A stretch of 64,000 nucleotides of DNA from Ornithodoros turicata (Eukaryota; Arthropoda; Arachnida; Ixodida; Argasidae), in assembly GCF_037126465.1 (NCBI RefSeq), contig NW_026999465.1, positions 1 to 64,000 of the forward strand, given 5' to 3'. This document shows positions 45,195-60,300 of the stretch, piece by piece. The position numbers and the translations under genes were made by a program. The notes below the pieces were generated by a model, which made no database searches, was not told where the DNA came from, and saw nothing but the letters and a program-made list of their open reading frames with translations. The number at the start of each line of letters is the position of its first letter. Position 1 is the first letter of the stretch.

Positions 45195-45975
45195 CAGTGA
45201 ACTCCCGTTAAGACGAACACGAGGGGACCGCGGAAATTTGTTCGTCTTATCAGAAGTTCATCTTAACAGAAGGACCCAAAAGTGTCATAGAAAATGTCAA
45301 AGACAGGGTAGCAATTGTGAAACGGCATATTGGCAACATGGCAGCATACAATAGCTTACTTCCTGCCAGTTTGGCCACCTACTGAAGCGTTAAGCCGCTG
45401 GTTGCCCACTGCTGCGCACGCGGATAGAATGGGCCCTAACAGCACGCGAACGGCAGTTCCCCCGGAGACTGCACGCGAATTGCGCAATCGCACGTGCGCA
45501 TGTCAACGTATTCCGAATGCCTGCACATCAAAAGACACCACAAAGTTTGGGTTTCATGTTATGGTGCACTTGCTTGCTAAACGCTCGTGCTCCCCGGTTG
45601 ACGGCCAATGCGCGTGACGGAATGAGCGCGCAAATTTTGAAAAATAGCTATAACGATCGCTATGTGCAGATCAAGATTGAGCCCGAAACGACCACAGAGT
45701 GTTTCTGCGTGGCGGGGGTGGTGGAAGCTGAGCCCCAAAGGTGCCGTGTGCACAGCATCACGTGCCTTCCTCGCTTCCGTGCGTGCGGCGAAGCCCGTTT
45801 ACAGGCGCCGCGGGCGCCGGAAAAGTTTGGGTTATCCGAAGTGCCCGCGGTGTCTGTTCGTGTTAAGCGGATTTTTTTTACATGGCGTCTATGGGAAAAC
45901 AAACAAATGTCCGTAATTTGTTCGGCATAACCGGAAATTCGGCTTAAGCGAGTTCGGCTTAACGGGAGCCCACTG
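45195..45975. mobile_element. Tigger/pogo-like TIR element
   Basis: Ends CAGTGAACTCCCGTTAAGAC and, inverted, CAGTGGGCTCCCGTTAAGCC, with TA duplication (45193-45194 and 45976-45977). The interior frame (45517-45930) is not a transposase. The repeated motif TTCGGCTTAA/TTCGTCTTA near both ends is typical of this kind of MITE. Confidence 0.82.
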
Positions 45976-45979
45976 TAAT

Positions 45980-48388
45980 TAAACCGAAACAGGAATGTGG
46001 AGAGGAGTCGCAGGAACCTTCCCCTCCGAAGGACAACGCGTTACGTCGCCCTGCATGGAGCGGACAAGTAGTATACCACGCCAGTCATAGCCGCTGTGTT
46101 ACATTCAATGGAACGAAACAAAACAATGGACCAAAATTTGGCATCAGGTTACTCACACACTGATGGAAAGAAACAGCTGTTTTCCTGAGAGTCGGGAAAC
46201 AACGCAGGGACGATATGACTAACTGACTGTGACTATGACTATGACTGTGATGTTGGCCGATCGCAGAAAGAAAGAAGGAAATACTTCCATCGACGCTCGG
46301 TGGGAGCCAGACTTTTTCAAATTTCAAAAGTTGTTTTTACGATTCCACCTTCGTTTTCGAGTGAGATGTTTCACAACTGTGTTCAGTTTGTGTAAATTAT
46401 TGTGGTTAATACCGCAAGCTTGAGGTCCATTTGGTTGCCAAGTCTCAGTTTAAGATGATAAACCCTTAAAAGCGGTACTCCCGTGCAATCGTCTTCCCGT
46501 GTACTCGTTGCTGCTCCAAGATGAGCGTCCAACACAAATTCGGCTGGCACGACACCTACAAAGTAGGCATCGCAACCAGATGGGAGGGAATAGAACACAG
46601 AACATGCACACTCTTTCATGTAATGTGTAAGACAGTAGAGTGGATAATTTAATCATCATTCCTCATCCGGCACCCCCCCTTGCAGGACACTCTCGTTAGA
46701 TATTTTTATTTTGGCATCGAATTGCACGATGCAAGTGGGGCTGCGTGTTAAGCTGACAAGAGAAATAATTACGTACGCAGCAGTAAAAGCAGCGTGAGCC
46801 TAGCCTCATTGCTCCCTGTGAGCCACGGCGCAGTATCAGTTTTAGAAAGTACAATTGCGCAGCTGTTTGTTGACGCGATGATTATGTGAGACCAAGATGA
46901 CCGATACGGTGCAACATCTGTAGTGCAGGCAGATCACCATGGTCGTGGGAAAATGGGTCCGAGCTTTCTGAAGCGGCCGACCTGGTAACATTCCTAGCAT
47001 GTATTGTCGTGTGCACGAGGTTGATTAAGTTCGGAGCGCGAATTCGTTCTGTTCTGTCTTAAATTTGCAGTGTGGCTATAAATGCCAAGTTGTACGAATT
47101 ATCTCACTTGTAGTGTAGCAAAAATGCAGAGTCGGAGTACCGTTATTACTTCGAGTCAATGACGTTCTCTTCATTGTGCCCCTGGAATTTACAGCCATTC
47201 ACTCGGACACAAGTAAACTTCACAGTACTACACACTAATATGCTGTCTGTATGACATGGCAGGTCATGTTAGTGAACTTTAGCTGAATTTCTGGCAAATT
47301 AACGATAGTTGCATTAACACTTCTCATTACAATAGCATGGTGGACAAGATGGTCATGAACAGTTCTACTGAAACTGCAAAGGTGACTCACTTAGCAGCAG
47401 AAAAATCGATCCAAGGTCATTTGCACATCTTAAGCGGATGGTCGCATCAGGAAACACATCTATGAAATCTTTATTTGACATCGGCCAACAGTCTAGCTGG
47501 CTAATTTTTTGGTCTGAAAAATGCTTAGATATTAACTTACTACTACGGACTAAATCTCGGGTCTTCAGAATCCTAACAAAGGTGTCGTTGCTAGGAGACG
47601 AGTGCCCTCTCCAGAACATGACATCATTGCAATTTGTGGGCTAATGATTATGTCACTCGCACCTCGCGTCATCGAAACTTGTGGAGGCTCACAAGATCTT
47701 CAAAAATGGACAGAAATGCACAGCGTTCGTAAGCAGGACTGAAATTTTGCGTATAGAATCCTTGAGGCACCTTCTTTTCATGGACTCAATAAAATAAGAG
47801 CTGTTTTCCGAGTCCGGAGTGGCACTGTAACGAATTTTAAAGCCCCGTGGCTGCAGAAGCTCGAGTGGCGTGACGTCACTCCGTAAGCAAAGGAGTGAGA
47901 GGGTGGTGCGCTGAGGAGGAAAGACTCCGTCCAGACCTCCCCCCCCCCTGTAACTCCATGAGACGCCTGCACGGTTGCAGTGTCCCTTTTCTGAAAGGCG
48001 CGCCGTCACCAGCCGGTTACAGAATGACGTTTTCTCGTTTTCCCAGAGAGGGAATTCCAGCATGCTCTGCGTCTGCTCTTGTCAACTTATTCCGTCGAAT
48101 AACAGTGAAACTACACCAGTATTTACCACATTTTTTTTATTACTGTGGATTTTTGATAATGTGGTCAATGGTCCACGAGGAATTAAATGACGATATAGTC
48201 TCGAAATCGACTGGAACGGACACGACCATCCCTTTAAGTATACACTAACGGCAGCAAATGGTGGCAAACTTTATGAGCAGGCGACTAAACTGCGTGCGTC
48301 ATAAAGGCATTACGAGTCTCGTACAATGTCATATACATACTATATTACATATTATACATTACACATAAATAAGTTACACAACCAAAGT
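45980..48388. other. intergenic; one candidate exon, otherwise nothing firm
   Basis: A minus-strand frame at about 46440-46600 (VVPAEFVLDAHLGAATSTRE) has a possible acceptor but weak support. The end of GTF2H4 lies at 48389. A C-run occurs at 47940-47947, and CCCTTT/AAAGGG-type repeat ends near 47980 and 48235 suggest another MITE. Confidence 0.4.
47391..47513 (-). CDS. candidate orphan exon, unknown protein
   Basis: Minus strand: acceptor CATTTTTCAG, then 123 nt open (DQKISQLDCWPMSNKDFIDV, FPDATIRLRCANDLG, SIFLLL) and donor GTGAGT at 47390. It starts in phase 1 and ends in phase 1. Family not recognised; same strand as, and 2.2 kb upstream of, the candidate exon at 44925. Confidence 0.3.
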
Positions 48389-51300
48389 TCAATGGTCCTG
48401 ACGATGCCTCTTCCAGAAGCGCTTCACGTCATCATGTCCGTTGCGACTGACGACCATGACTCTCTTGCTGGGGTTGTCCCATATCAGCACTCCAAGGTCC
48501 TAGAGAATTTGCGAGTCTTATAAAATATTTGTAAGAACAAGAGATATCAAAGTATTGAAGTGCTTTTCAAAATACTATTCTGCTGTGGCACAACCATGAG
48601 TACCATGAAGCCCTTCAACATCGAGACATAAATTTCCCATAGAACAGGGCACACATTTGCTACAGTTGCGAACTGTGGGCGCTAACATTTGTGGCTTAAT
48701 TGGCTCGCTTTGTGATAAGCCTGAGGTTGCTTGTAGCGCAATGGCGAGCTGGAATCACAAACCCCTTCCCCCATAACAACACTCGCAGCATTTAGGTAGT
48801 ACTTAATTGCGTAAGGTCTTTCATGGAGAAGTTTCAACAAATTCCCTAAGCCCCTCGAAGGAATATCGAATGGATCCAACACTGCACGCTGTGATAGTGG
48901 TACTTCACTAGTTTCCGAGTCTCGTTCTCTTTTGTGCGCTGTATCTGCACCTAATAGTTCATGAGCATATAAACAGAGCTGCGCGAATAGCAAAATTTCC
49001 ATTGCGAATAGTTTACGAATATTTTACTTGCACTGCGAATAGAATCCGAATAATTTCTTGAGACGGCAAATCGAATTCGAATAATCAGAAAAGGCTCCAA
49101 TTGAAATAATTTCGAATATCTCGTGGTGAAATATTTTGTGGTGTTGCGCTTATTGGATGATGTTCTGCTCCAAACTTGTAGGCCTTTTCATCCAGCCTAA
49201 TGTATTGTGAGAGAAGGGTCCCTCAGTGTGTTGTGTATGGTAGACTGCATTAGTAAGATGAACTGCATTGAGAGTTAGTCAACATGTGCCATGCAGCCTG
49301 CTTTGTGTGATTGCAAGTTACTGGTTCACATTTGCTGCGTGGCTATTTAGAGGCCAAGCTGCAATGAATCTCATAATTTCTATGTTTGCATTGTGAATTT
49401 CCTGTCCTTTTTTTAGAAGCTGCACGTATTTCCATGTATTACTGAACATAACTCTGAATGACTTTAGTAGTAGCAGGTAGAGTAACAGAAGGTTGTAAAC
49501 TTTAGTGACAGACTATTGTAAACAGTGTAAAGTGGGCTTCGCCTAAGACTAGGGTGTAATGAGGTGAAGTCGACTTGCAGAATGGCTCTGAATAGCATTC
49601 GAATAGCCTCGGACATTCGTTTCATATTCGGAATTTCGAATATTTGCACAGCTCACCATATCAACACTCCGTATTCCCCTGTTTTAGTTTTGTACAGCCT
49701 TCGTCACTATGTAGTACACATCCGTCGGACATGGTGCCTTTCTCTTCGCTCATTGATGTGTTCAAGCATAGTTTCTTTCCTCTCTTGAATGTTCAGTGGA
49801 ACTCTATTGCTGCTACGGTTAGGGAACTATATTTCCTATTGGTTAGCGATAATCAATAATCCTAACTTATCTCTTCACCAGCAATGTATGCAAACTCCTG
49901 CTATAACCTTTTTAAGGCTCCTGTATGTAACAAACAAACAAATAAAGTGGTGTCTCCTCGTACACACTGTTTAACGAGTGCTTTCTTTCCTAATGTGCTT
50001 CTCTGTATGCTCTCCTGTCCTCCCTCTTTCCCCTGCCCAACCTCCTCTCCTTTTTGGCCTCACCCACTCGGCCGGGGCCTTTCATGGTGAAAGGTGACAA
50101 CCCTACGTTGAAGACGCCTGCCCTCAGCCTAAGCTTTACAAACATGCACCCATCTATTAACGTGTGAAAGTGCAGTGCCTTCTCTCCCAGAAAATGTGTA
50201 ACGTTGAACATCAGGCTGTCTATTAAATGTACGTAATGGGCCCAGCGGTCACCGTAACACATTATTTTATTTCTTCGTGCCGAACCACGTTTTCCGGTAA
50301 ATTGGGAATAAAACACAAGACCCTAGTAACAGAAACTAACCTCCACCGCAAATATGGAAACTCATACGGCAAGCATCTCCACCAGTGAGGTCATGTGCTC
50401 ACAACTAGCAATGGGAACGGACAAGGCACTGATTCGTGGGAGAGCTTCACGAGCACGCACGTTCAAGGGTTCATATCTTGCCGAGTACGACACATAGAAA
50501 ACTATTTCTTCTTCCCACAGTACAGTCAACCCTCTTTCTATGAACACTCGATCTGTGAATTCCCTCGCTTTATGAACAGTTTGCTGAGAAACCAACTGGA
50601 CCCTTCTATAGCAATTTCAAGGGGTTCAGGAACCATTTTCAAACATTTGAACAAATCACCTGGTAAATATTGATCTACGTGTACTGAACATGTACATCAA
50701 AATGCTATGTCTCTGCGATCCTGTGTTAGGAAGCTGTGGAATTTCGAAGGCCACGCGCTGGGTGAGCCAACACCACCTAGATAAACAAAGTCTGCATGCT
50801 CGTAGACTTGACCTAACAATGAAGAGTCGGCCAATCAAGATCGTGTTTTCAACAGCCATAGTCAATCACGAACAGGCTTTCAGCTGTTGAAACCACCGTC
50901 GTCTGCAAGTTGTGATTGGACGCATACTAAATGGGAAAACTGATTTTCTGAAAAGAGACTTGCACTTTTTTGTCTAAATATTTACGTCTGCAGGTTCCAG
51001 GTGAGCCGCAATCGTTTGCGGGGTCTTGAATTCGCAGAATGGTGAATCGCAGTAGCAGACGAATTCTGACACTTAATGTCCATGTAGGGAAGGAGGGAGA
51101 GGAGGCAATCAATGCGCAGGCCTTCTCTATCTAGGTGGTGTTCGGTGAGCTCCTCCATCACTCTCAGCTCTTGACCTCCACGACCATTTTTGGGATGACG
51201 CTTCATGTTGGAGAAAGGAAGCGCATTATTTTCTGTTTCCATGACGACGTAAGAGGTTGTAAGGTGGGAGACAGCCAGCAAACTGGCTTCAGTATGGAGA

Positions 51301-54300
51301 CTTTCGGGAACATTTCCCGTTTGTCTGCCAAGGTCTCTCGGCGCTGTTCAGTGTCATCATTGATGGTGGCTCGAAATAACCGTCATTTTAAGAACCCAAT
51401 AGTAAAACATAAAAACAAAAAACGTTCAAGTGAGGATTGTCGGACTTTGCGCGTCAGATCCATGGACTACAGCGTGTAAAACGACACCATACATTTAGTG
51501 GGTTGCATGTGGTTTCTCAACCCCTTTAAGGCCTCGATTTATGAATTTCGCTGTTCACAAATCGAGGTTTGACTGTACTGACTGACTGTTTGAGTGTGCA
51601 ATCTATCGCATGTGTCGCAACCCATTTAACTCTTCACCTCGAGGGTGGCCGAAATTATTACGGATGACATTCAGGGGGTGTAGACTTCAGAGTGAGGAGT
51701 TGCACAACTTACGGATGCGTAGTTTCGGAGCATTTGGAAGTCCCCTTGTGATATGAATTGGCTGTAGAGGACTCCTCCCGTAAACGTGAAACGGTCCCTC
51801 TCCAATTCCCACAATCGAAGCTGGTCCAGGATTGTTGGAGGCACAACGGGGTCCTGAAATACACCATCATGCTGGTGTTCATGCTGTACACCTCACACGC
51901 TCGTCACCATGGTTATATTAGACGTAAGTATAGATAAAAGGCGGGCATCGTCTCCACGTCCATGGGCAACATCCACATCCGCGAGGGTATTGAGTACATC
52001 CGCACATCCGCAAACGTTACGTTCACAGGAAAGGGTCTGTATCAGTGTAAGATATCACATGCCGAACCTTTTTACTCCTGTGCTGGAAAGCAGTTTAGTA
52101 GTAATATATGTCGTATACTAATAGCTACCAGAGTTAGGCAGACAAGGGCAAGGATGTTCTCACTTCAGACACTGAGGCGAGGTGAAAATTCCAGAAAATA
52201 AGATGGGGGTAAGGCAGTGCTTCAAAAACTCATATACTCTGTGACCTATCAAAAGTAGTCAGAATGATTCAGCCGGGCTAGAAACCACTGTAAACACACA
52301 CAAACAAAAAACATGTATGTGGCAGTAGGAACAATCCATGAGTGAGCAATCCGAGAATTGGGCGGGGACACTCAAGTGAGCGTGAGTGAGCATGAGCAGT
52401 GCCGTGTATGCCAAAGGGAGTCTGGCCATTAGGAGGAGCCTAAAAAGGAGGCTCGACCTGTCAATCAAACTTAGGTTCATTGGTTACCATTTTCCATGCG
52501 AGCTGCCATGACACCAAATTTTCTCCAAGATGGAGGATGGTGTTTGGAACGGCGAAGCACAGATTTCATGATAAAAAATTTTTCAGACTACTTTAATTTC
52601 ATAGCGGGAGTATATATCCTCATGTACGCATCTGCAGAATCAGCTTCATTTATGCAAAAATGGGATGTTTCGTCGCTACCATTAGGCCTAGTTAAGACGG
52701 TGATACCAAGAAAATAGCAAGGACGACGACCCTTATATATGGGAACGTAGGATTTTGCATTATATAATTGCATTTTATTTATACATACATGTCTGCTCCT
52801 TTTTGATTCGATCTACTTACACTGCCTGATTGAAAACTTCATAACGGCAGTCACCTGCTATGAAGGAGTGGTTGTACCGCTCTCCTGGCCAATCACTTCT
52901 GCCAGCAACCATTTCTGCAATTCCGAGCCTTCCCAACATGCCTCTCTCCATGCAGATGGCGTTGATAAAAGTGTCCGCAAAATCCGTTGTTTTGGTCTGT
53001 CGCCAGCGATATCGCTTTCAATCTGAATCAATCGAGTTTCTCCAATATGGTGGTACCCAGTAGATAAGGGTAGAAGTACAGGATAGATGTAATAATAGAC
53101 AACTGTATTTCGACCTGTGGCTGGCTAGATACCTCAAAAAGTGGGTGGAACCTCAGGTATAAGCAGGTTCCATAACTGGCCAGACTCCCTTTGGCATGCA
53201 CAGCACTGAGTAGGGTGCCTCAACAGTTGCGCCCTTTAGAGGGCGCAACTATCGAGGCACCCTAAGCAGTGCCACAAGTGGCGACCTCTGGTGGTGACTA
53301 GTAAAAGCTCTTACCTCTTTCCTTGCCACAGGATGTGCATGCATTTGCAAGAAGTTGATGATCTGCAACAGGATCAATGTGCTACGCAATCAGTATTCTA
53401 TTATATGTAGAATTAACACTTCTGACATTTCTGGACACCATCGGACTTCGATCGTTATTGTGAAGGGGCTCGTTATTTTATTCCCCCCATTCCATCCAGC
53501 AATGGGGTAGAGTATCGCCTGTGGCGATGAAACTCCCCACTCTCCAAGGTCGAAAATAAAGTTGTTGTTGTTGTTGTTACTACTTTGTGGAAGCCAGCAA
53601 CACTGTGCAAAAACTACAGCTCGGATTAGAGTGGAACACATCAAGGTGGCACTGCCCACCCAATCTGACATGGGAAAGTTCCCCAAAACAATTCAGTTAG
53701 ATAGTCAGTTGGTTTTCTGGGTTCAAAAATGCTTTGTGGTCCTTATTTTCTACTAGGAATTCTACCATGCATGTCTCGCATTAGAGCATATTATTTATTT
53801 GACAGGCTACAGGACCCAAGGGCAATGACAGAACGCTGTAAGCAAGTAAACAACTAGAGCAATACCTGCAACTAGTGACACAATCCCCTTGAAAGACTGC
53901 ACTAGTAAAACGATTTTAGTTGTGGGACTAAGACTGAACAGCACTTGTTTGCGCTGGCCCAGTTTTTCCAATGCTGGTTAACTTTGGACGGAGATCTAGG
54001 GTTGTTAAAATTTAACACTCTCCTCTTTCTTACAAATGGACGGGTTGGCGACGTGATGAATGTTTCAGTGACAATAACTTCCTTTAGTAAAGTAGAACCA
54101 AGCATTTAATTCAAGGCAAGGGCCCGCTGTTGTTGGGTTCGAATGTTAATTGTTGTTGGAGAAACTGGGCCTTAGTACTTCAAAATGCATCCTCCAAAAC
54201 TCACAGGGGCCCTCGTCAATTACTTTGTGTCTCACCTATCATTGGCCATTACGTGAAGAAGGTATGAAGAACAGGAATGAATGTCACGCACCCTCAACCC

Positions 54301-57300
54301 TTTTTTTCCCCTGTGTTTTAGTCGTGACACTGCCCACTTTCAGTGTGGCCACGGCGAGCAGGTTTCATCTTCACCACCACCAATAATCAGACTCTTGATC
54401 CTGCAATCTTCAAGATAAAAACAAGAAGAATAGAGCATCAAGTGCTTGACCACTGGTTGTTCTGTTCTTCACACCTTCTTTACGTAACGACCTAAAACGA
54501 CCTAACGACAGGCAAAACCCAGAGTAATCCAGGCTGATCACTTTGACAAGAATAGGGTCCCAGATCTGCAGTCTAAGTCTAATCCAGCAACACCGTGTTC
54601 AAATACCTGTTGCGCTGTGATGCCACTCCGTAGCGCCTGCCGAACACTTTCGCGGGTGATCACGCCAACCACGAGGTTTGGAAACCTGCAAATATGAGAT
54701 GTATTTAGAGAATGCAAGCCAGGTGGTGTATAAGACACAAGAAAATCCCAAGCATCTGTAAGAAGTAAAAATTTGTTCTTTCAATAAAGAAAACAATAAT
54801 GACAATGAAGTTTTACAGAAGGGATTGTTTTGCCCAGAGGTGCATGCCCATATTGAGCGTGCAATATTGTATTGCAACAACTCCAGTGGGTATGTTGGGT
54901 GTAACTTGTAATTTTGACACAACCTTCCCAGAATAATAAAATATAAACATGCGCCGCTTCATACGCATTCCTCGGATTTGTTTGTAATGCCAATCAGGGT
55001 CGTTAGTCACTTTTAAAAAGTATTTGAGTTACCGTTACAAGCAAATGAGTTTATCAGAGCTACAGCTACGTATACGATGTGGGAGAAAATACACTGATAC
55101 AGTTACAGATATTGCAAAAACGTACTCAGTACTTTTAGTTTCTTTTTCCAATGAATTGACTGGGTCGATTTAGCGAGCTGTTATTAGTTGCATTACAATT
55201 AAAAAAGCAGATTACCGTGGGTCACGATGTGATAACCAACATAATGTTTTTTATTCCTTCTTTCTTGTGGATTCTGCATGCACCCCAGATATGAACCATT
55301 CCAGATCTTCATACCAAAAAACTGATGGGACATTGACCACAGTCATTTAAAAATTCTTCTTCGACACACGGATTCGAGGATTCATCCTGATGAGGCACTC
55401 CGCTAAATAACCGTTCCACCATGGCACAGCTTGACAGCATTGTGTAATATCTGAGAAATACAGACTTCAGTATTGGGAATAACTGAAAATCATTCAGGTC
55501 AGGTTGCCTAGCTCAACTGCGCCACCTGTTGATGACCTTTGTCAATCACGTGTTTTTAATTAGGAAAAGTACTCTGGCAAAGTGCAAAAAATACGGAAAA
55601 AGGTAACTGAGGCACAGGTAAAAGAACGTCAATGAAAATGTATGTGATATTTCACGCGAGACACAGAAGTAGTATCTAAGTACAAGTACTATGTTACTCT
55701 TACGCAGTTACTTAACAGCCCTGAATGCGATGTGGCTGGGGAAGGGGGGGGGGGGATATGTTTATTTAAAAAAAAAGGAGGAAAGGTCTGGGGAGAGGGT
55801 TATCTTGTGATATGGTGGTATACAGTCAACCCTCGATTTATGAACACCCTCGGTTCCCCGAAAAATCATTCATAAATCGAAAATTCCTTTAAGTGAGTAC
55901 TATCGAGCAAATGGAACAGTATTTCCGAGTTGGTATTGTGTTTATAATGCAATATATTGTGTAATTTTGCTTTCGACCATGCCTTCTGCTGTACCAATCT
56001 CACAAAGCACAGATGTTAGCACATTCACACTCTGTTTATTATGCAATACTAAATAGTTTAATTTTGCTTTGGACGATGCCTTCCGCTGTGTCAATCTTGG
56101 AAAGAGGGGATGTCAGCACATTCGCACTCAACTGGTCTTGGATTTCCTCTGGGGTTTTTAACCTATGTTTATTAATCTCCAGGTGACAGCGGACACCTTA
56201 TTCATGAATTGAGGTCAGGAACACTTCTGCAAAAACCCGTTTGTTGTTCGGATTTCGAGGGGTTAAGAACCGAGGGTGCAATACCTGGAAAACGTTTTGT
56301 CTGTTCAGGCGTCATTCATAAGACCACGAATAATCCCTTTGAAGGTTTTTGTTGGCCTCGGAACGATCCGTTCATAAATTGAGGGCAAAAACGCTGGGCA
56401 ACTCCTAGTTGGTTCCCAGAAATTCCATTCATTATTCGAATATCGAGGTTCATAAAACGAGGGAAAAACGCATGTAAAAAGCTTGGTTCCTCGTGCTAGT
56501 GTTCATAAAACGAGGGAATTCATAAATCGAAGGTTCATAAATCGAGGGTTGACTGTATAGATAATAAGCACTGGAACAGCATCTAGAAAAGGGTGCTCTC
56601 CTTCCACACTCAATTTACTCCATTTGTCTTTTTTACCACAGACGTTAGGTTGTCTTGGGAAACTTCTGAGTTCAATTCAAGAAATTAACTTTCCGTCAAC
56701 TGAAATGAAATAAAAATGTTACCAATATGTGGCAAAAGTTATTGGCAGAAAAAGATCCCTCGACCGCATGTCTCTCTGGGGCCTACGTTTTTTACTATGA
56801 ATTTCTATCATGGTTGGTAGACCACCCTGTATATGGCACAGGTTCACAAATCATTATAACATAACTGAAACCCCGAACAGGTGGCAAGGCAACCTAATGC
56901 TGACCAGTTCAGGATATCTTGTAGAAGGCTTCAAAGCAACAGAGCAGCCATTCGGACGTGGCAACACGGAAAATACTTTCTTATTTGCGCGTGAATTAAG
57001 ATAAAATATATTTTTTACTAACCTGTACATCATTTCACAGAAGAGTCCAAGGAGAGCAACTTGCAGCTGTGAACCTACATAGTATGGTATCCCCCATTCA
57101 ACAGACTTATACACCATGACTTCATAACCAGTATCTACAAAAAGCATGGGCTACTCACAAGTATAAGCATATACGCGGTAATTTGTTTCGACCACGATGT
57201 ATCCTGAATCGGCGGTGTTAAGTCTCGCATTTTTCAAACCGGATGCGAGGTTAATGGCCAAACGCGTTGGATAAAACCTGCCCGAACGGCGCTGGAACAA

Positions 57301-60300
57301 ACAGACGGATTTAGTCGTCGTGGGCAAACACCTGAGGACAGAAAAGACAATCCTCGCTCACTTTTCGCTGGTAGACGAGACCAAACTCCCTCAGATGTTG
57401 AAGAAACAGCAGCAGAGACTCTGACATGCCTTCTGTGCTGTAATCCTGTAGGAGAAACGTTCCGCCAATCACGTGCAAAGCAGGTATAAAATGTACCGAA
57501 GGTCTTGTCTTTTTGTTGCCCTGTCTCGTACCTCAAGCATACTATTTCGTTGCGTCCTGCGTATCCATGCGTACTGCTGCATTTTTCAATACAAGTTCTC
57601 TGAATTGTAGCCCACAACAGTTCTCGCGAATGTTCCACTGACAACATTCAGCTTCACGTCCTTCGGACAGCGACGCGAGTTCGCTTCACAACGTGCTCTA
57701 TGTTTTTCACCGGGACTGCTCCGTGGTGTGGCACGTGCGTGCACGCGCAGCATGGACTAAAAACAATTATGCACAAGCTGAAACAACGTTCACTGCTTAG
57801 CGCCGAAGCAAGAAAGAGCCCAGTATAATTTTGGTTGTAGTTCCATGACGGAATCAAAGTTTTGAATTATGATAACAAGTACAAAATTAAAGCAAACGTA
57901 GTTTGAAGTTACGGTAACTTGTTTTTGCATTTTAGTGCCCCTTTAAGGTACAAAAAAAAAAGAAGAAGTTGCCACAGTGCAAATTCAGTGATGAATGCAG
58001 GCCCAGGAGACCGATGGAACATTACGCATTCGCAAAAGCTGCTCGGTGTCTCGTATTCATCCGAAATAGGAAAGCGCTCCTCTTTCATTTTCCACGCAAA
58101 AAATCTGCTTTCGTGCCCCATATCACCCCGTTTTACTCTGTTTTACGGCTCCGGAAATGAAAGATGATTTCTACCCCCTACTGTAAAAGTAAAATAATAA
58201 GAAGTAAAATAAAATATAATATAAAGCCTGAAAAACATAAGTGACTCACCCTTCCCAGGGTGAGGAAACTGAGCTGGAAGAGGAAAGTAAGGCACTCCAC
58301 CAGGTCCATGCCACGAGACTGAAATCCACACAAAACACGTATTCTATCTCTTTGCTCTCTCTTTGCAACTGGTGCAAACTCACCTGTATGGTGCCTAGAT
58401 ACTGGAGTACGAAATACCAGACCTGGGACGCCGTATCCATGAGGAGAAACTGAAAGCCTTCCGTAGTTATCAGCGGGGAGCTCCCTTCTGTGTCGTCCCT
58501 GTTGGATAGCGACCAGAAAGAGATGCAGAGACCTGCGCTCAGGCTTCGGCGGAGAACGTCTTACAATTTCATGAGACCGGCGTGTAGAAGGATGCGCACC
58601 GCGTCCGCGCTGATGCCTTCTTTCGAGTGGCAACCCACCATGAAGTGCAGGACACACTAAAAAAAAACACGTAAATCGCACTTCTTCACCGATCCTAACG
58701 GAGTCATATGTTAAGATCGTTACCTCCCAACGCTCCAGGGCGTACTGGTCCAAGAAGTTGGCATCCCTGACGTGTTTATCTTTCTCGAGGGCACTGTACA
58801 CAGACCAGGGTTGGCCACTGCATTGCAAAGAGACCGTACTTCATGGCAGGGGCATTGGAAGGTGGCCGTCTATCGTGAACTTGGGCTGCGGGGGGCCTCG
58901 GCGCCATCGTGCACGGAGATCGGGCAGGGTGTCTAGTATTCTGTCCTATATTTGTTCTTATAGAACTATTCTCCCCCTGGTGTAGTGCAGTTTGCTCCAA
59001 ACAGCGTTATTGCTGGTTTTGGAGTTTATGCATTTCTCATCTTTCCCATCCCATTCCCTCTTGGACTCGAGGAATTGCTTATCTCCTTACATCAGCTAGC
59101 TTGCACCCTTCTACTGTGTTATTTTTATTTATATCCAGTCTTAGAAAGTAACTTAGTTACATGTAAGTAGTAGCTAATTCCTCTCCCTCAGACAGTAATT
59201 TTTAAGTAACTAGCTAAATACAACAAATTTCCTTTAAAATCGCACGTTTTTCTCGATACTTTCAGAAACTATTTTCCATTTCCTCTCACTACCCGTTGAT
59301 GATCAGTATTTCTGGCTCACATAACTAGCTGTAGGTGCGAAGGAACGAATACGTACTTGGAAAAAAATCACCACTATTGAGAGACAACTGCGTGTCCCGA
59401 CAATGACTACTTCGTCTTCGAAAGTCTCGATGTGGCTTCGGTAACTGAACAATTTAAAAAGTGGAAGCAAAGCACCTACAGTACTTTGCTTTTATTACTT
59501 TTTATACCAGGGCCGTAAGTAACTTTTTCTGCGGTAAAAATTTGTTGTTTTTTTGTTTTTACGGCTTTGCAAGTCAGGGCATCTGGTATTCTGCAGCAGT
59601 TAAGTGGTTGGTCAGCACAGGTAGGGACATTTTTTTGCAATATTGTAGAACAAACTTACTGGTGCAAACTTTTGTGCAAGAGCAATTGCTCAGGTACCAT
59701 ACATGTACATTTAGTGCAGAACTTGGAATAGAAGTTGCTGGACTTGAGTGCTTGACCATGCAGAAAGTAACTTTGAAGCAACCATGTTACTTTGTAACTT
59801 AACTACCTACTATTTGCTTGGAGTAACTGTATCTGCTACTTAGTTACTTTTTTTTGTGTAGAAACAGTATTTGTAACTTAGCTACTTTTTATCAGGGATG
59901 GAAAACTTACTTGAAGAAAGTTGCTCATTACCAGTTGAGTTACTGTGCAAAACTAAGTCCCTAACAAAGTTACACATTATGAAAATAAACCTGAGGTTCC
60001 TAAGCTACTTTGGTAAAGTGACTAGTTACTTTCAAGTTACATGTTACCAAATATATATTCTGCGGTTCTTCACCTGTTTCTCCTTATTTCGAATCTTGAT
60101 ATTGTGGCTCCAAAGCAACACGTTAAGTTAAAAGCTACCAAGAAGTAGCTTATTTACAGTAACGAGTTACCGCTAACAGTGCTTTTTTGAGTAACTTTTC
60201 CCAAAGCAGTTTCATTTATTATAGCAATGCTTTGAGATACTACAGCAAGTGCCAAGCTCACAGACACAAGAAAATGCTATGCTGGGACTTTTCTGAATGG

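Noticed and set aside
45517..45930. 137-residue frame as a Tigger transposase
   Set aside because: No DDE or helix-turn-helix motif; it is cysteine- and arginine-rich sequence inside a short non-autonomous element.
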